A stretch of DNA of 64,000 nucleotides from Bacteroidota bacterium (GCA_016715505.1 JADJZY010000005.1:144405-208404); one strand, 5' to 3'; positions 17,323 to 27,627 are shown, counted from the first letter of the stretch. Notes: generated from the sequence alone by a model not told the origin. Made by a program: numbers and translations.

Positions 17323-18233
17323 AATTGTTTGTTGTTATAGTTACCTACAATGGAGTGAGCTGGATTCGCGACTGTTTGAATTCGGTGAGGGCTTCAAGTG
17401 AACAGGCTGAAGTGGTGATTGTGGACAATGCCTCCACTGATTCAACTTGTCAGATTCTGACAAATGAGTATCCAGAGTGTAAACTGATTCAAAGCCCGCA
17501 AAATCTGGGTTTCGGCAAAGCCAATAATGAAGGGATTCAGTATGCTTTGGAATGCGGAGCTGAAGCGGTTTTTTTATTAAATCAGGATGCCATCCTTCAT
17601 TCGGATACCCTCGAAATTTTATTGGATATTCAAAAAAGAAACCCTGACTTCGGTATTCTAAGTCCAATACATTTGCGAGGGGATGCTGAAGATCTGGATT
17701 ATGGATTCAGAAACTATCTATTTCGCGACATGCAACAAACTTTGCTAAGGCATCAATTGTTGCGTCATCCATTACAGGAGGTGTATCCATTTGAATTTGT
17801 GAATGCGGCGTTGTGGTTAGTCAGTGGCGATTGCCTGAAAAAAGTAGGTGGGTTTAATCCTTATTTTTTTCATTATGGTGAGGATCGCGACTACGTGAAT
17901 CGCTTGCATTATCATGGTCTTAAACTTGGAGTTGTTCCTAAGGCTTTTGCCCGTCATAATAGAAAGCAGGAGGATTCTGAATTTAAAAAGCAGCAATTAA
18001 CGATGACCCTGACCGAAACGCAATGGCTCAATCCACTTTCTGAACTGAATATCCCAGAAAGAATTCATCAAATTAAAAAACAGCTATTGAGTGATTTTAT
18101 TCATTTTCGTTGGAATAAGATTTCCTCCACCTGGAAACGATGGAATTATTTTCGTCACAAGGAACAAGAAATGGTTTCCGCTAAGAATCAAGTGCTCAGT
18201 AAAAAAGAATTTTTGTTTTTAAAGAATGTTTGA
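17319..18233 (+). CDS. GT2-family glycosyltransferase (rhamnosyltransferase-like)
   Basis: A 304-aa GT-A glycosyltransferase with VVIVDNASTDST near the N-terminus, an NQDA divalent-metal motif and a NPYFFHYGEDRDY segment after it, all typical of WbbL-like rhamnosyltransferases. The ATG at 17,319 overlaps the upstream TGA; an upstream in-frame ATG lies in wbsX. It likely adds one residue of the repeat unit at the cytoplasmic face of the inner membrane. The C-terminal region is basic (RWNKISSTWKRW), which could aid membrane association. Confidence 0.87.
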   Translation: MKLFVVIVTYNGVSWIRDCLNSVRASSEQAEVVIVDNASTDSTCQILTNEYPECKLIQSPQNLGFGKANNEGIQYALECGAEAVFLLNQDAILHSDTLEILLDIQKRNPDFGILSPIHLRGDAEDLDYGFRNYLFRDMQQTLLRHQLLRHPLQEVYPFEFVNAALWLVSGDCLKKVGGFNPYFFHYGEDRDYVNRLHYHGLKLGVVPKAFARHNRKQEDSEFKKQQLTMTLTETQWLNPLSELNIPERIHQIKKQLLSDFIHFRWNKISSTWKRWNYFRHKEQEMVSAKNQVLSKKEFLFLKNV

Positions 18234-19251
18234 TCAGGTTTCTGTAATTGTACCGGTTTATAATGCCGAAGAGTACCTGGAAAAGGCCGTACATTCTATT
18301 CTTCAATTCGAAGAAGTTGTAGAGGTACTTTTGATTGAAGATGGTTCGCCGGATCATTCATTACAAATTGCTCAGGAACTTCAAAACCGATATCCCGGCA
18401 GGGTAAAACTATTGCAACATCCCGGCGGTATCAACAAAGGGGCCGGTGCGAGTAGAAACCTTGGATTAATAGAAGCCAAAGGAAATTATATCGCCTTTTT
18501 GGATGCAGATGATTTTTATTTGCCCACCCGATTTGACCATGAAAGAATCATATTTAAACAGCACCCGGATGCTGAAGGGGTGTATGGTGCTATCGGTGTT
18601 CATTTTTATTCAGATAAAGCCCGCGATACATTTTGTAAACAAATGAATATTCCCATTTCGGAAGCTGAAAAATATTTAACAACCATTCAGGAGAACCTAC
18701 AACCGGAGGAAGTCTTTGATGCGCTTTGGGGAGTAGTTCGGAAAAATACCGGTTACTTTTCTCTAGATGCATTTACGATTCAAACATCGGCCATACGCAA
18801 ACATCAATTGCAATTTGATGAAACCTTGCGCCTACATCAGGATACAGAGTTCCTTTGTCGTTGCGCCTATTTCTGTAAATTATACGCCGGTAGTATTCAT
18901 GATGCGGTTTCCATGCGAGGGGTACATGAGGAGAATAGAATGATCACTATTCGCAATGTTCGTCAAACGGCCTATCATCGTTTTCTGTTTTATGAGGTCG
19001 TGGAGCAATGGGCTCAAAAAAATAAATTACCTGCTATCTATTTGAATCATTTTAAAATTCAAAAATGGGTGCATGCTTTGTCGAAAGAATCTTTTTGGAA
19101 ACGGGTGACAAGCTATTTGAGGATCAGAGTGATCGAAAAGGATTTTTTTAAACGACGATTGTTTAAACCTGTGCATCAAAAACTATTTGAACATGCCTTT
19201 TTACGAAAAGTATATATGAAATGGGTGATGTCATTTTTGAAAAAGGATTAA
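18226..19251 (+). CDS. GT2-family glycosyltransferase
   Basis: A 341-aa inverting GT-A transferase opening with VSVIVPVYNAEEYLEKAV. It has LLIEDGSPDHS and the metal-binding FLDADD motif, all intact. The start overlaps the end of the previous GT2 by 8 bp. The tail is rich in Lys, Arg and aromatic residues and probably binds the membrane surface. Sugar specificity cannot be read from sequence. Confidence 0.87.
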   Translation: MFDQVSVIVPVYNAEEYLEKAVHSILQFEEVVEVLLIEDGSPDHSLQIAQELQNRYPGRVKLLQHPGGINKGAGASRNLGLIEAKGNYIAFLDADDFYLPTRFDHERIIFKQHPDAEGVYGAIGVHFYSDKARDTFCKQMNIPISEAEKYLTTIQENLQPEEVFDALWGVVRKNTGYFSLDAFTIQTSAIRKHQLQFDETLRLHQDTEFLCRCAYFCKLYAGSIHDAVSMRGVHEENRMITIRNVRQTAYHRFLFYEVVEQWAQKNKLPAIYLNHFKIQKWVHALSKESFWKRVTSYLRIRVIEKDFFKRRLFKPVHQKLFEHAFLRKVYMKWVMSFLKKD

Positions 19252-19254
19252 GTC

Positions 19255-20370
19255 ATGAGGGTCTATCAAACGATTCATAAATACCGACCGCATATTCCAC
19301 TCTTCGAAGCGAGGCATGGAATCAGCGATGATTCTCAACTCAGTTTTGCAGAATTACAAGCTCTTATCATTCAAGATGGATATGCCGCTGCCTATATTCT
19401 GGAGCCTGCTTTACATGGAAAAACCGACGAAGTATTTTATACCATTTGGGATTACGAGCGACTTCAATTTTTATGGGCGAAAGAACATGGCTTAAATACC
19501 ACGGATTTAAACCTTATCAAAAAAGCGCAAATTGATTGGTTTAAACCGGATGTGTTTTATAATATGTCGGCATTTCGCGACGATCAATTTATTCAGCGAT
19601 ATCCTTTGCCTAAAAATGTTTTAAAAGTGAGCTGGTTTGGCGTAGTGCAGGCATGGCCGGAAATGCATGAAGACTATGATATCCGTTTGACTTTACACAA
19701 GCCTTATCTAGAAATTTGGAAACAAAAAAATTTGACTTCCTATGAAATGCAACCATCTTTTTGTGATTACTGGGATTCTCTACGAAAGCCTGAACCGCAA
19801 ATAGATTTTATGGCTTATGGCCAATGTGTATCCGGATTTTTTAGTCATCGTAACGCCATTTTCGAAGAGATGCTCAAACATCATGATGAATATGACATGC
19901 AGTTTTATTTGCAGTACAAAGAAGAATTTGCTCCACTCATCAATGTGAAATTTTTAAGAAGGATTACACGACGTCGGGTATTTCCGACGCCCAATATCGA
20001 AAAGTATGCACGTGAACCTCTGTATGGTTCAACCTTGTATGAGAAAGTGGCAAATTCAAAATACACAGTAAACGCTTATGGAAATTTTAATACCCATTTT
20101 AAAAGTAATATGCGTTTGTTTGAAGCAATAGGATGCGGGAGTATTCTGCTTTCGGAAAATGGGCCCTATCCGGATGGTTTTGTAGAAGGTGAAAATTATA
20201 TTGGATATGATACCGTGGGTCAACTGATTAAAAGATTGCTCGAACTGCAAGCCAATTATCCTCAATTGCGTAAAGAAATGGAACCACATATGGATCGCGT
20301 GAGAAAACAATATTCTAAACATAACCAATGGCTGCGATTTTGCGAGGTCGTTCAGAAACAGATAGTATGA
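19255..20370 (+). CDS. Glycosyltransferase, GT1/CgeB-like
   Basis: A 371-aa GT-B protein. The N-terminal half is unusual, while the C-terminal half contains MRLFEAIGCGSILLSENG, followed by FVEGENYIGYDT, the pattern of the Glyco_trans_1_2/CgeB-type donor domain. It begins 3 bp after the preceding stop and overlaps the FdtC-like gene. It may add the 3-amino sugar made by the next two genes, but that is only context. Confidence 0.72.
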   Translation: MRVYQTIHKYRPHIPLFEARHGISDDSQLSFAELQALIIQDGYAAAYILEPALHGKTDEVFYTIWDYERLQFLWAKEHGLNTTDLNLIKKAQIDWFKPDVFYNMSAFRDDQFIQRYPLPKNVLKVSWFGVVQAWPEMHEDYDIRLTLHKPYLEIWKQKNLTSYEMQPSFCDYWDSLRKPEPQIDFMAYGQCVSGFFSHRNAIFEEMLKHHDEYDMQFYLQYKEEFAPLINVKFLRRITRRRVFPTPNIEKYAREPLYGSTLYEKVANSKYTVNAYGNFNTHFKSNMRLFEAIGCGSILLSENGPYPDGFVEGENYIGYDTVGQLIKRLLELQANYPQLRKEMEPHMDRVRKQYSKHNQWLRFCEVVQKQIV

Positions 20371-20834
20371 AAGAAGTGATGATTCATCCAAAAGCGGATG
20401 TGCAATCTGTCAATATTGGACAGGGAACCCGCATCTGGCAGTTTTGTGTCGTACTTGCACAGGCCCAAATTGGGGAAGATTGTAATATCAACTGTCAGGT
20501 GCTCATCGAAAATGATGTACGCATTGGAAACAGAGTGACCCTGAAGCCGGGTGTACAAATATGGGATGGCGTGGAATTGGAAGATGATGTATTTATCGGT
20601 CCTAATGCCACGTTTACCAACGACCTTTTTCCGAAATCCGGAAATCGACAATTTCAACTCAAAAGAACACTTGTTAAAAAGGGGGCATCCATTGGAGCCA
20701 ATGCAACGATTCTTGCCGGAATCACCATTGGCGAACATGCGCTCATTGGAGCAGGTTCGGTTGTAACAAAGGATGTTCCTCCATATGAAATCTGGATTGG
20801 CAATCCGGCAAAATTTTTACGTAAGAATGATTAA
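20367..20834 (+). CDS. fdtC: FdtC/QdtC-like dTDP-3-amino-sugar N-acetyltransferase
   Basis: A 155-aa hexapeptide-repeat acetyltransferase beginning with IHPKADVQSVNIGQGTRIW and containing NATFTNDLFPKS, the signature of the WlbB/FdtC/QdtC group that acetylates the C3 amine of dTDP-3-amino-3,6-dideoxyhexoses. The ATG at 20,367 overlaps the upstream stop. It is coupled to the aminotransferase that would make its substrate. The upstream FdtA-like isomerases (5,324 and 5,719) complete the three pathway-specific steps. Confidence 0.85.
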   Translation: MKEVMIHPKADVQSVNIGQGTRIWQFCVVLAQAQIGEDCNINCQVLIENDVRIGNRVTLKPGVQIWDGVELEDDVFIGPNATFTNDLFPKSGNRQFQLKRTLVKKGASIGANATILAGITIGEHALIGAGSVVTKDVPPYEIWIGNPAKFLRKND

Positions 20835-21936
20835 ATTTTTAGACCTTCAACAGGTCAATCTTAAACATGCCCCCGAAATTGAATCACGACTTCTGAATGT
20901 ATTTCGGAGTGGATGGTATTTGTTGGGTGAGCAAAATCAAATTTTCGAGAACAACCTGAAAGCTTATATCGGGGTACCTCATGCCATAGGTGTGGCCAAT
21001 GGATTGGATGCCTTACGTCTGATTTTAAAAGCCTATATCGAGTTGGGAGTGATGAAGCCTGGCGACGAAGTGATTGTTCCGGCCAACACCTATATCGCAT
21101 CATTGCTGGCCATTACCGATAATGGATTGATACCTGTTTTGGTAGAGCCCGATGAAAATACTTGTAATATAGATATCCAACAGATTGAGGCAAACATTAC
21201 CTCCCGTACTAAGGCAATTATGATTGTGCATTTGTATGGGCGAATTGTTTTTGACGAAATGCTGAAGGAATTATGTCAAAAATATCAACTCAAATTGATT
21301 GAAGACAATGCACAGGCCATTGGTGCCCGGTATGGAAATATTCGAAGTGGCGCATTGGGCGATGCGGCGGGATTTAGTTTTTACCCGGGAAAAAACTTAG
21401 GTGCATTGGGCGACGCCGGTGCGGTTACTTGTCACGATGATGAACTAGCCACCCTCATTCGAGCCCTGGCCAATTATGGTTCTTCTAAAAAGTATATCAA
21501 CGATTATACAGGTCTGAATAGTCGTTTAGATGAATTGCAGGCAGCAGTGTTGGATGTAAAATTAAAATTCATTGATGATGAAAATGCACAGCGCCGACAA
21601 ATTGCCAAACGTTATTTATCTGAGATTAAAAATGAAGAAATTCTCTTGCCGCAAATGCCGGTCAATGAAGATGAGCATGTATGGCATTTGTTTGTGATTC
21701 GTTCCAAAAAACGCAATCAACTTCAACAATATTTGACCGATCATCAAATTCAAACCCTCATTCATTATCCGCTTCCACCACATCTTCAAAAGGCTTACGA
21801 GTATCTTAATAAAAAGCCCGGCGATTATCCGATTACGGAACAGATGGCTGAAACTTGTTTGAGTTTGCCTATTTGGCCAGGACTTACTGATGCAGATGTT
21901 GCAAAGGTGATTCAGGTGATCAATGATTTTAAGTAA
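20827..21936 (+). CDS. fdtB: FdtB/QdtB-like dTDP-3-keto-sugar aminotransferase
   Basis: A 369-aa DegT/DnrJ/EryC1-family PLP enzyme. It opens with MIKFLDLQQVNLKH, has the LIEDNAQAIGARYG stretch and the PLP lysine in SFYPGKNLGALGDAGAV. This set is typical of FdtB/QdtB, which aminates C3 of dTDP-3-keto-6-deoxyhexose. The ATG at 20,827 overlaps fdtC; an earlier in-frame ATG lies inside fdtC. RmlA and RmlB, needed for dTDP-4-keto-6-deoxyglucose, are not in the window. Confidence 0.87.
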   Translation: MIKFLDLQQVNLKHAPEIESRLLNVFRSGWYLLGEQNQIFENNLKAYIGVPHAIGVANGLDALRLILKAYIELGVMKPGDEVIVPANTYIASLLAITDNGLIPVLVEPDENTCNIDIQQIEANITSRTKAIMIVHLYGRIVFDEMLKELCQKYQLKLIEDNAQAIGARYGNIRSGALGDAAGFSFYPGKNLGALGDAGAVTCHDDELATLIRALANYGSSKKYINDYTGLNSRLDELQAAVLDVKLKFIDDENAQRRQIAKRYLSEIKNEEILLPQMPVNEDEHVWHLFVIRSKKRNQLQQYLTDHQIQTLIHYPLPPHLQKAYEYLNKKPGDYPITEQMAETCLSLPIWPGLTDADVAKVIQVINDFK

Positions 21937-21987
21937 ACAAATAAATCGAACGCCGTTTCCCTTTATAGGCAGGAAATTTAGCCTTGT

Positions 21988-22926
21988 ATGTCTATATTAA
22001 ATCCCAATCAATTGACTAATCAAGCACTGGTTACCATTGGTGTCGCGTCTTATAACCATGCGCGATATATTTGTGAAACGCTCAACAGTATTCTTCATCA
22101 GTCCTATCAAAATCTCGAGGTCATCATTCACGATGATTCTTCGAAAGATGAATCGATTGAAGTGATTGAGAATTGGTTAAGGCTTCATGGTGACGATCGT
22201 TTCAGACTTATTAAAAATATTGAAAATGTAGGTGTTTGTAAATCATTAAACCGAATCATTGATAGTAGCCAAGGAGAATATCTCGCATTTATCGCTTCTG
22301 ATGATCGTTATCTGCCAGATTTTGTCATGAATCGAGTACATCACCTCACATCATCTTCAGCCGATGTGGGAATAGTTTATTCTCCAACCTATTTGATGAA
22401 CGAACAAGGAGAACGAATTGGTGTTGAAGAGCGAAACCTTTGGCCAAGTGGATGGATTTTTGAAGAGATGTGTCAATTGAATAACTCCATTTGTAAACCG
22501 TTTACTTCGTTAGTACGTCGCAAAGTATATGAACAGATTGGTCCATACGATGAAACACTCATCTTTGAAGATTTGGATTTTTTTTTCCGGGCAAGCAAAC
22601 AATGGCAAATCAAATTCGTCACAGAAATAGATACCGAATATCGTGTGTTGGCCAATAGTCTCGGAACCACTTTAATGAGCACTGCACGTGGTTTAGACGG
22701 GATGTCTGTCGTTTTACAAAAACAACTCGGTGTAAGCCATGAAACAGATTTATGGATAGCACGTCGTTTGCGAAAAATCGCCATGCGTAAAAAGGATTTG
22801 GGTTTTTCAGCTTGGCAAAACGATTTGAAAATTTCCAATCGTTATCATCATTCAATGCTGGATTATCTTTATTTGTATGCTTATCCAGTCATGGATTTGT
22901 TCCGGAAAAAAAAGGAGCAATCGTAG
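21988..22926 (+). CDS. GT2-family glycosyltransferase
   Basis: A 312-aa GT-A transferase with VTIGVASYNHARYICETLNS, EVIIHDDSSKDES and the metal-binding FIASDDRYLPDF. It starts after a 51-bp gap, one of the few breaks in the operon, in which no convincing promoter or terminator was seen. It lies 1 bp before the double glycosyltransferase gene. Sugar specificity unknown. Confidence 0.87.
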   Translation: MSILNPNQLTNQALVTIGVASYNHARYICETLNSILHQSYQNLEVIIHDDSSKDESIEVIENWLRLHGDDRFRLIKNIENVGVCKSLNRIIDSSQGEYLAFIASDDRYLPDFVMNRVHHLTSSSADVGIVYSPTYLMNEQGERIGVEERNLWPSGWIFEEMCQLNNSICKPFTSLVRRKVYEQIGPYDETLIFEDLDFFFRASKQWQIKFVTEIDTEYRVLANSLGTTLMSTARGLDGMSVVLQKQLGVSHETDLWIARRLRKIAMRKKDLGFSAWQNDLKISNRYHHSMLDYLYLYAYPVMDLFRKKKEQS

Positions 22927-22927
22927 T

Positions 22928-25243
22928 ATGAAAATATTATACATCTGTAATGAATATCCTCCCCACCTGCATGGTGGCATCGGGAGTTTTACCCGTGATA
23001 TTGCAGAGGCCATGTATCAAAAAGGACATGAAGTCGCCGTTTGGGGTGTATATCCTGAATTGGATTATTGTAAAGAGGAGTGTATCAATGGAGTTAGGGT
23101 TTATCGTTTGCAAGGCCGCAAAGATTCCGGCCGGCTCAATGCCGTTCTATACCGATATGAGTTATATCGACAATTAAAACGTTTTTTAGATAAACGTCAC
23201 TTTGATATTGTAGAATGTCAGGAGTGGCGCGGACTCTTGCCGCTGGGTCTAAACCATCCGGGATTTATCGTTCGATTACACGGCGCAGCAGTTTTTTTTG
23301 ATCATTTGCTCAATCGAGTTGGTGGGCGTTTGTCACATCTTTTTGAAAAATCGATGATGAAACAATCGAAAAATCTGATTGCTGTTTCGGATTTTTGTGG
23401 GAGGGAAACGCTTAAGATTTGTGATATTCAAAAAGCGTATGAAGTCATTTATAATGCAGTAAACTCCAAAAAATTAGCATCCTTCTCGCAGAAGTATCAT
23501 ACCGTGCCGGGTAAGATTGTATTCGCGAATACAGTAACACCCAAAAAGGGGGTATTTGAATTGGTAAAAGCATTTGAAATCATCGTTCAAAAATTCCCAC
23601 ATGCTCAATTGTATATCATTGGAAAATTGGAATACCATCAGCAAGGTAAGAATATCATGAACCTGCTCCTGGGGACCGTTGATCCAAAATGGCATTCATC
23701 CATTCATATCACCGGTTGGCTGGATTCTGCCGATGCAGTTTACCGTCATTTGGCCGAAGCAGAAGTGTGTGTGTATCCTTCTCATATGGAAGGATTTGGG
23801 ATTGCCCCGGTAGAGCCAATGGCAATGGGCAAACCAGTATTATTCATGCAAAATGGTCCGGGGCCGGAAGTGATTGAAGATCATGTTTCCGGATTGCTTA
23901 TAGATTCAACTCGTCCGGAATCGATTGCGAATGGCATCGAGCAGGTTTTTAATAACCATGATTTGGCACTTAAGTTAGGAAAGGAAGCCATAAAACGGGT
24001 GCAATTACTCTTTGATAAGGAAACGGTATTCGCCAACCAAAATGAAATATATTATACCAACCTCATTGGAAATTCGTTGCCAGCCAGTCGATCGTTTGAG
24101 GCAAAAAAAATCTTGTTTGTTTGTAATGAGTACCCACCTGCATTGCATGGAGGCATTGGTATTTTCGTGAAAAATGTAGCTGAGGCAATGGTCAAGCAGG
24201 GCCACCAAGTCTTGGTTGTTGGCACTTATGTGCAAATGGAAAAAACTGACGAATGGATTGAAGGGGTGCGTATTGTCCGGCTCCCGGTTGAGAAGCCTGA
24301 TGCTTCTCTGTCATCCTTTCAAATACTAATGCGATCGTATCGGTCAAAAAGAAAATTATCAGATGCCATTGCCCGTTTCGAAAAAGAATTTAAACCTGAT
24401 TGGATTGAATCTTTTGATTGGGACGGCCCACTGGCTTATAAACCCAAGTCGCCCCTCATCGTGCGTTTACATGGCAGCCATACCGCACATGCCATTCAAT
24501 TAAAAGAGAAAAAAAGTAAATGGACGGCCTTCTGGGAGAAAAGGAATTACCGAATGGCCAATAAATTGGTAACCGTATCGGACTATATCCTTAAAAGTAG
24601 CATGTATGCCTTTGGAAAACCCAATGTATGTGTCGAAAGAATTTATAACTCTTACAATGATACCTTATTTCAGCCAGGCGATCCAGCGATGCGTGATTAT
24701 CGTTGCATTCTGTATCCGGGTAAATTTCATGAACGCAAAGGGGTTTTTGAATTGTTCCGAATATTAAAACATGTCTTTGAGCGGGATGCAAGCGCTTATT
24801 TCATTTTTGTGGGGCACCATTCCAAGTCTAATCAACAAACCCTTTTGGATCTCATACCAGAAACTCATCATCATCGTATTCAATTCATTCCGGCTGTACC
24901 CCAACAAGAATTATTGCCCCTGTATCAAAGGGCCGGGATTGTGATCATTCCATCCAGGGTTGAAGCTTTTGGATTAACTGCCATCGAAGCTATGGCATGC
25001 GGTGCAGCTACTATCATGTCGGATGTTTCGGCTGCCAGGGAAATAATTGATGATGACTTAAATGGAATTTTGATTAATCCATTGAATACCGAAGAAAGCG
25101 CTCATCGAATTTTGAGCTTATTAAAAGCCCCGGATTTATTAAAGAAAATTGGCGATGCAGCTACCCTGAAAGTGAGAAAAAAATTTGCCGGTAGTCAAGT
25201 AATGGCTGAAAATATGGCTTGTTATTTGGAAACAGCCGGATAA
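22928..25243 (+). CDS. Tandem fusion of two GT4-family glycosyltransferases
   Basis: A 771-aa protein made of two complete GT4 modules. Module 1 starts ILYICNEYPPHLHGGIGSFT and module 2, near residue 393, starts ILFVCNEYPPALHGGIGIFV. Each has its own C-terminal donor motif: PSHMEGFGIAPVEPMAMGKP in the first and PSRVEAFGLTAIEAMACGAA in the second. Both E-x7-E pairs are present, so both halves may be active. The two halves are recognisably homologous but divergent, which points to an old internal duplication and fusion. The product may add two successive residues, or two identical ones. The ATG at 22,928 is chosen because earlier frame lies inside the GT2 gene. Confidence 0.87.
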   Translation: MKILYICNEYPPHLHGGIGSFTRDIAEAMYQKGHEVAVWGVYPELDYCKEECINGVRVYRLQGRKDSGRLNAVLYRYELYRQLKRFLDKRHFDIVECQEWRGLLPLGLNHPGFIVRLHGAAVFFDHLLNRVGGRLSHLFEKSMMKQSKNLIAVSDFCGRETLKICDIQKAYEVIYNAVNSKKLASFSQKYHTVPGKIVFANTVTPKKGVFELVKAFEIIVQKFPHAQLYIIGKLEYHQQGKNIMNLLLGTVDPKWHSSIHITGWLDSADAVYRHLAEAEVCVYPSHMEGFGIAPVEPMAMGKPVLFMQNGPGPEVIEDHVSGLLIDSTRPESIANGIEQVFNNHDLALKLGKEAIKRVQLLFDKETVFANQNEIYYTNLIGNSLPASRSFEAKKILFVCNEYPPALHGGIGIFVKNVAEAMVKQGHQVLVVGTYVQMEKTDEWIEGVRIVRLPVEKPDASLSSFQILMRSYRSKRKLSDAIARFEKEFKPDWIESFDWDGPLAYKPKSPLIVRLHGSHTAHAIQLKEKKSKWTAFWEKRNYRMANKLVTVSDYILKSSMYAFGKPNVCVERIYNSYNDTLFQPGDPAMRDYRCILYPGKFHERKGVFELFRILKHVFERDASAYFIFVGHHSKSNQQTLLDLIPETHHHRIQFIPAVPQQELLPLYQRAGIVIIPSRVEAFGLTAIEAMACGAATIMSDVSAAREIIDDDLNGILINPLNTEESAHRILSLLKAPDLLKKIGDAATLKVRKKFAGSQVMAENMACYLETAG

Positions 25244-25336
25244 ATACCCGGCTTGATCACAATCAAAAAAATTAAAGCAGTTTTGAAAAAAGTATTGAGA
25301 GAAAATGATGATAGTTGCTAACGCGTTTATGGATCC

Positions 25337-26353
25337 ATGTTGAGTTTGGGTATTGTCATATGTACTTATCAACGACCGGAGAAACTGAGGAGTTTGATTA
25401 AAAATATTTTACATGCAGATTCAATTCCACAGGAAATTATAGTTGTTGATGCATCGCCGGAAATATATCAGGCAGGGATCGATGAGCAAGGCGTTCAGGT
25501 TATTAAGTCCAATCATGCCAATCAGCCCTATCAACGATATGTGGGGTATTTAGCTGCAAAGTCTGATCTATTGCTCTATTTGGATGATGATATGGAAATC
25601 GTGCATCCGAATTTTATAAATGTCATTCTGAATATCTTTGTACAACGACCTCAAATAAGCGGAGTCGCTTTGCATTTTACCAATAAACAACCCATCAATG
25701 CGCTTTCAGACATTCCAACATCTAATCTGTTTCGGAAAAATGGAATGTTTAAACGTTTGAAAAACAAACTGAGCGGATATCCCGATTTGCCGGCTGGCCA
25801 ATTAGGATGGTGTGGAAACAGGGGGCCACAACCTTCGGGTGGAGGATTTACCCAATGGTTAAGCGGCGGTGCTTTTGTCGCAAAAAGAAATTGTTTGTAT
25901 CAAAATTTTAATTTTCAATTGTTTGATCTTTTCGAACAAAAAAGAGGAATGGGAGAAGATGCATTGTTGGGTTATACCCTGCATCATCAGGCACCGCTTT
26001 ATTATCATCCGGAATTGCTTTTTTATCACAATGATGAAAACGAAAGTCATTATTCCCTCAATCATTTTTTATATGCCCGTAGGGTCTTGTTTTCGCGTTT
26101 GTTTATGTCGCTCGAAGTTCAACGTTTAAATCAATCCTCGGGTTTTCCAGCCCTTTTGCATTATCATTGGTATAGCCTTTTCCGTATTGGGGGGTATGTC
26201 CTGAATTTTTTGAGGCATCCTGATGCACGTCGCAAAAACACCTTATTAGGAAGTTTACGTGGTTGGCTTGATACATTATCCTTTAAATTTGAGCGTTCAG
26301 GAAAAAGAAATCAATACTGGATGCATGAAGCGTCCCAAAACATCAATCTGTGA
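25337..26353 (+). CDS. GT2-family glycosyltransferase
   Basis: A 338-aa GT-A transferase. It has LGIVICTYQRPEKLRSLIKN, the short IIVVDAS strand and a strong acidic metal motif YLDDDMEI, followed by a GMGEDALLGYTL segment. It follows a 93-bp gap with no clear promoter. Its stop overlaps the next start as GTGA. The acceptor and donor are unknown. Confidence 0.85.
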   Translation: MLSLGIVICTYQRPEKLRSLIKNILHADSIPQEIIVVDASPEIYQAGIDEQGVQVIKSNHANQPYQRYVGYLAAKSDLLLYLDDDMEIVHPNFINVILNIFVQRPQISGVALHFTNKQPINALSDIPTSNLFRKNGMFKRLKNKLSGYPDLPAGQLGWCGNRGPQPSGGGFTQWLSGGAFVAKRNCLYQNFNFQLFDLFEQKRGMGEDALLGYTLHHQAPLYYHPELLFYHNDENESHYSLNHFLYARRVLFSRLFMSLEVQRLNQSSGFPALLHYHWYSLFRIGGYVLNFLRHPDARRKNTLLGSLRGWLDTLSFKFERSGKRNQYWMHEASQNINL

Positions 26354-27627
26354 GCAGTCAGTTTACCATATCAACCCAGATGAATACAAGCCAAAGTAAT
26401 TCCTTTGCGGGCATTCAATCTTTGTTGAATTTATTCACCTTTTTCGTGGTGTTCCCCGCTTTGGATGTCATGGGGAATTCGGTTACTTTTTATATCTTTT
26501 TATATATCATATTTAGTGTAGGCACATTTTGGTCAGCTTCGTTCAAGGCAAAGAGTTTATTGTTCCTCTTTTTGGGTGTTGTCCTGCTTTCTACGATTTT
26601 AGCGCCCCACGACCGGATTCGGGAAAAAACCTTTACCAGTGGTTTTATTATCAGTATTCAATTCACGTATTGGATTTTATTGGCCTGTTTTATGGTGGTA
26701 TTTCGAAATAAAATCAGTCTATATGAATTGAGTAAATGGGTTTTTTACGGGGTAATTGCTGCCGTAGTTGGATATTTTGTGGTCGTATTGAAAGTTGGGG
26801 GAGGGGGTGTGTTTATTAACACCAAAATGCCCCGAAACGCCTATGTATTTACCATGTTGTGTTCCATGCCCTTATCGTTTTATTACCTCATGCAGCGTTA
26901 TTCGAAGTATGCAGTGTATTTTATTTTATTGTGTTTCATGGTTGCACTTCTGCTGACCAACGGACGTTCGGGGGCCATCATCATCATGCTCGAATCCATT
27001 TTCGTTTTTATCCTGTTTAATCCCGGCTTATTAAAATTTTTGAAAGTATTACTGGCTCCGATCATCCTACTGGTATTGTTCGTTCAGTCTGATGCCGTTC
27101 AGCCTTATATGGAAAGTTTTGCCGAAAAAGTAGAACCCTTGAGTCCTCGATTGGCTAGTTTGATTTTGGGAGAGGACGAAGGTGATCTTTCGCAGGATAA
27201 ATCTTGGTTGCACCGGAAGTTGATGATCGACAAAAGCCTTGAAATCTTTGAGGAATTTCCTTTATTAGGAATTGGCGCCACCAATTTTTCCAAATTTGAT
27301 TCTGAATTGGAAACTTTCGATGAAGATCGATATTCCCGATTGGGTAACCACGACCGGGATTGGTACAATAATCGTTCGGCCCATAATACTTATGTGCAGA
27401 TATTAAGTGAATTTGGGGCTATCGGATTGGCAATTTTTCTCATTCTTTTACTGATTCCGCTCACTCATTTAGTCAAACTGTTATTCAATAATGAGTTTAA
27501 AATTCATCACCTTCCGTTAATCAGTTTAATGGGGATGTCTATCCACTTCTATGCCATCTCCACCATTACCGGTGCAGTTCCCTGGATGATACTTGGGCTC
27601 GCCATCGCCTGTACCTACCGTAAATGA
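26350..27627 (+). CDS. O-antigen ligase/polymerase family membrane protein (WaaL/Wzy-like)
   Basis: A 425-aa polytopic inner-membrane protein with about ten hydrophobic segments and a large periplasmic loop between roughly residues 250 and 345 ending in RSAHNTYVQILSEFGAIG, the signature of the O-antigen ligase superfamily (PF04932 type). The start is GTG 26,350; an ATG at 26,380 is possible. No Wzx flippase is seen and a Wzm/Wzt exporter is present, so ligation of the finished chain to lipid A-core (WaaL role) is as likely as polymerisation (Wzy role). Sequence alone does not separate the two. Confidence 0.85.
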   Translation: MSSQFTISTQMNTSQSNSFAGIQSLLNLFTFFVVFPALDVMGNSVTFYIFLYIIFSVGTFWSASFKAKSLLFLFLGVVLLSTILAPHDRIREKTFTSGFIISIQFTYWILLACFMVVFRNKISLYELSKWVFYGVIAAVVGYFVVVLKVGGGGVFINTKMPRNAYVFTMLCSMPLSFYYLMQRYSKYAVYFILLCFMVALLLTNGRSGAIIIMLESIFVFILFNPGLLKFLKVLLAPIILLVLFVQSDAVQPYMESFAEKVEPLSPRLASLILGEDEGDLSQDKSWLHRKLMIDKSLEIFEEFPLLGIGATNFSKFDSELETFDEDRYSRLGNHDRDWYNNRSAHNTYVQILSEFGAIGLAIFLILLLIPLTHLVKLLFNNEFKIHHLPLISLMGMSIHFYAISTITGAVPWMILGLAIACTYRK

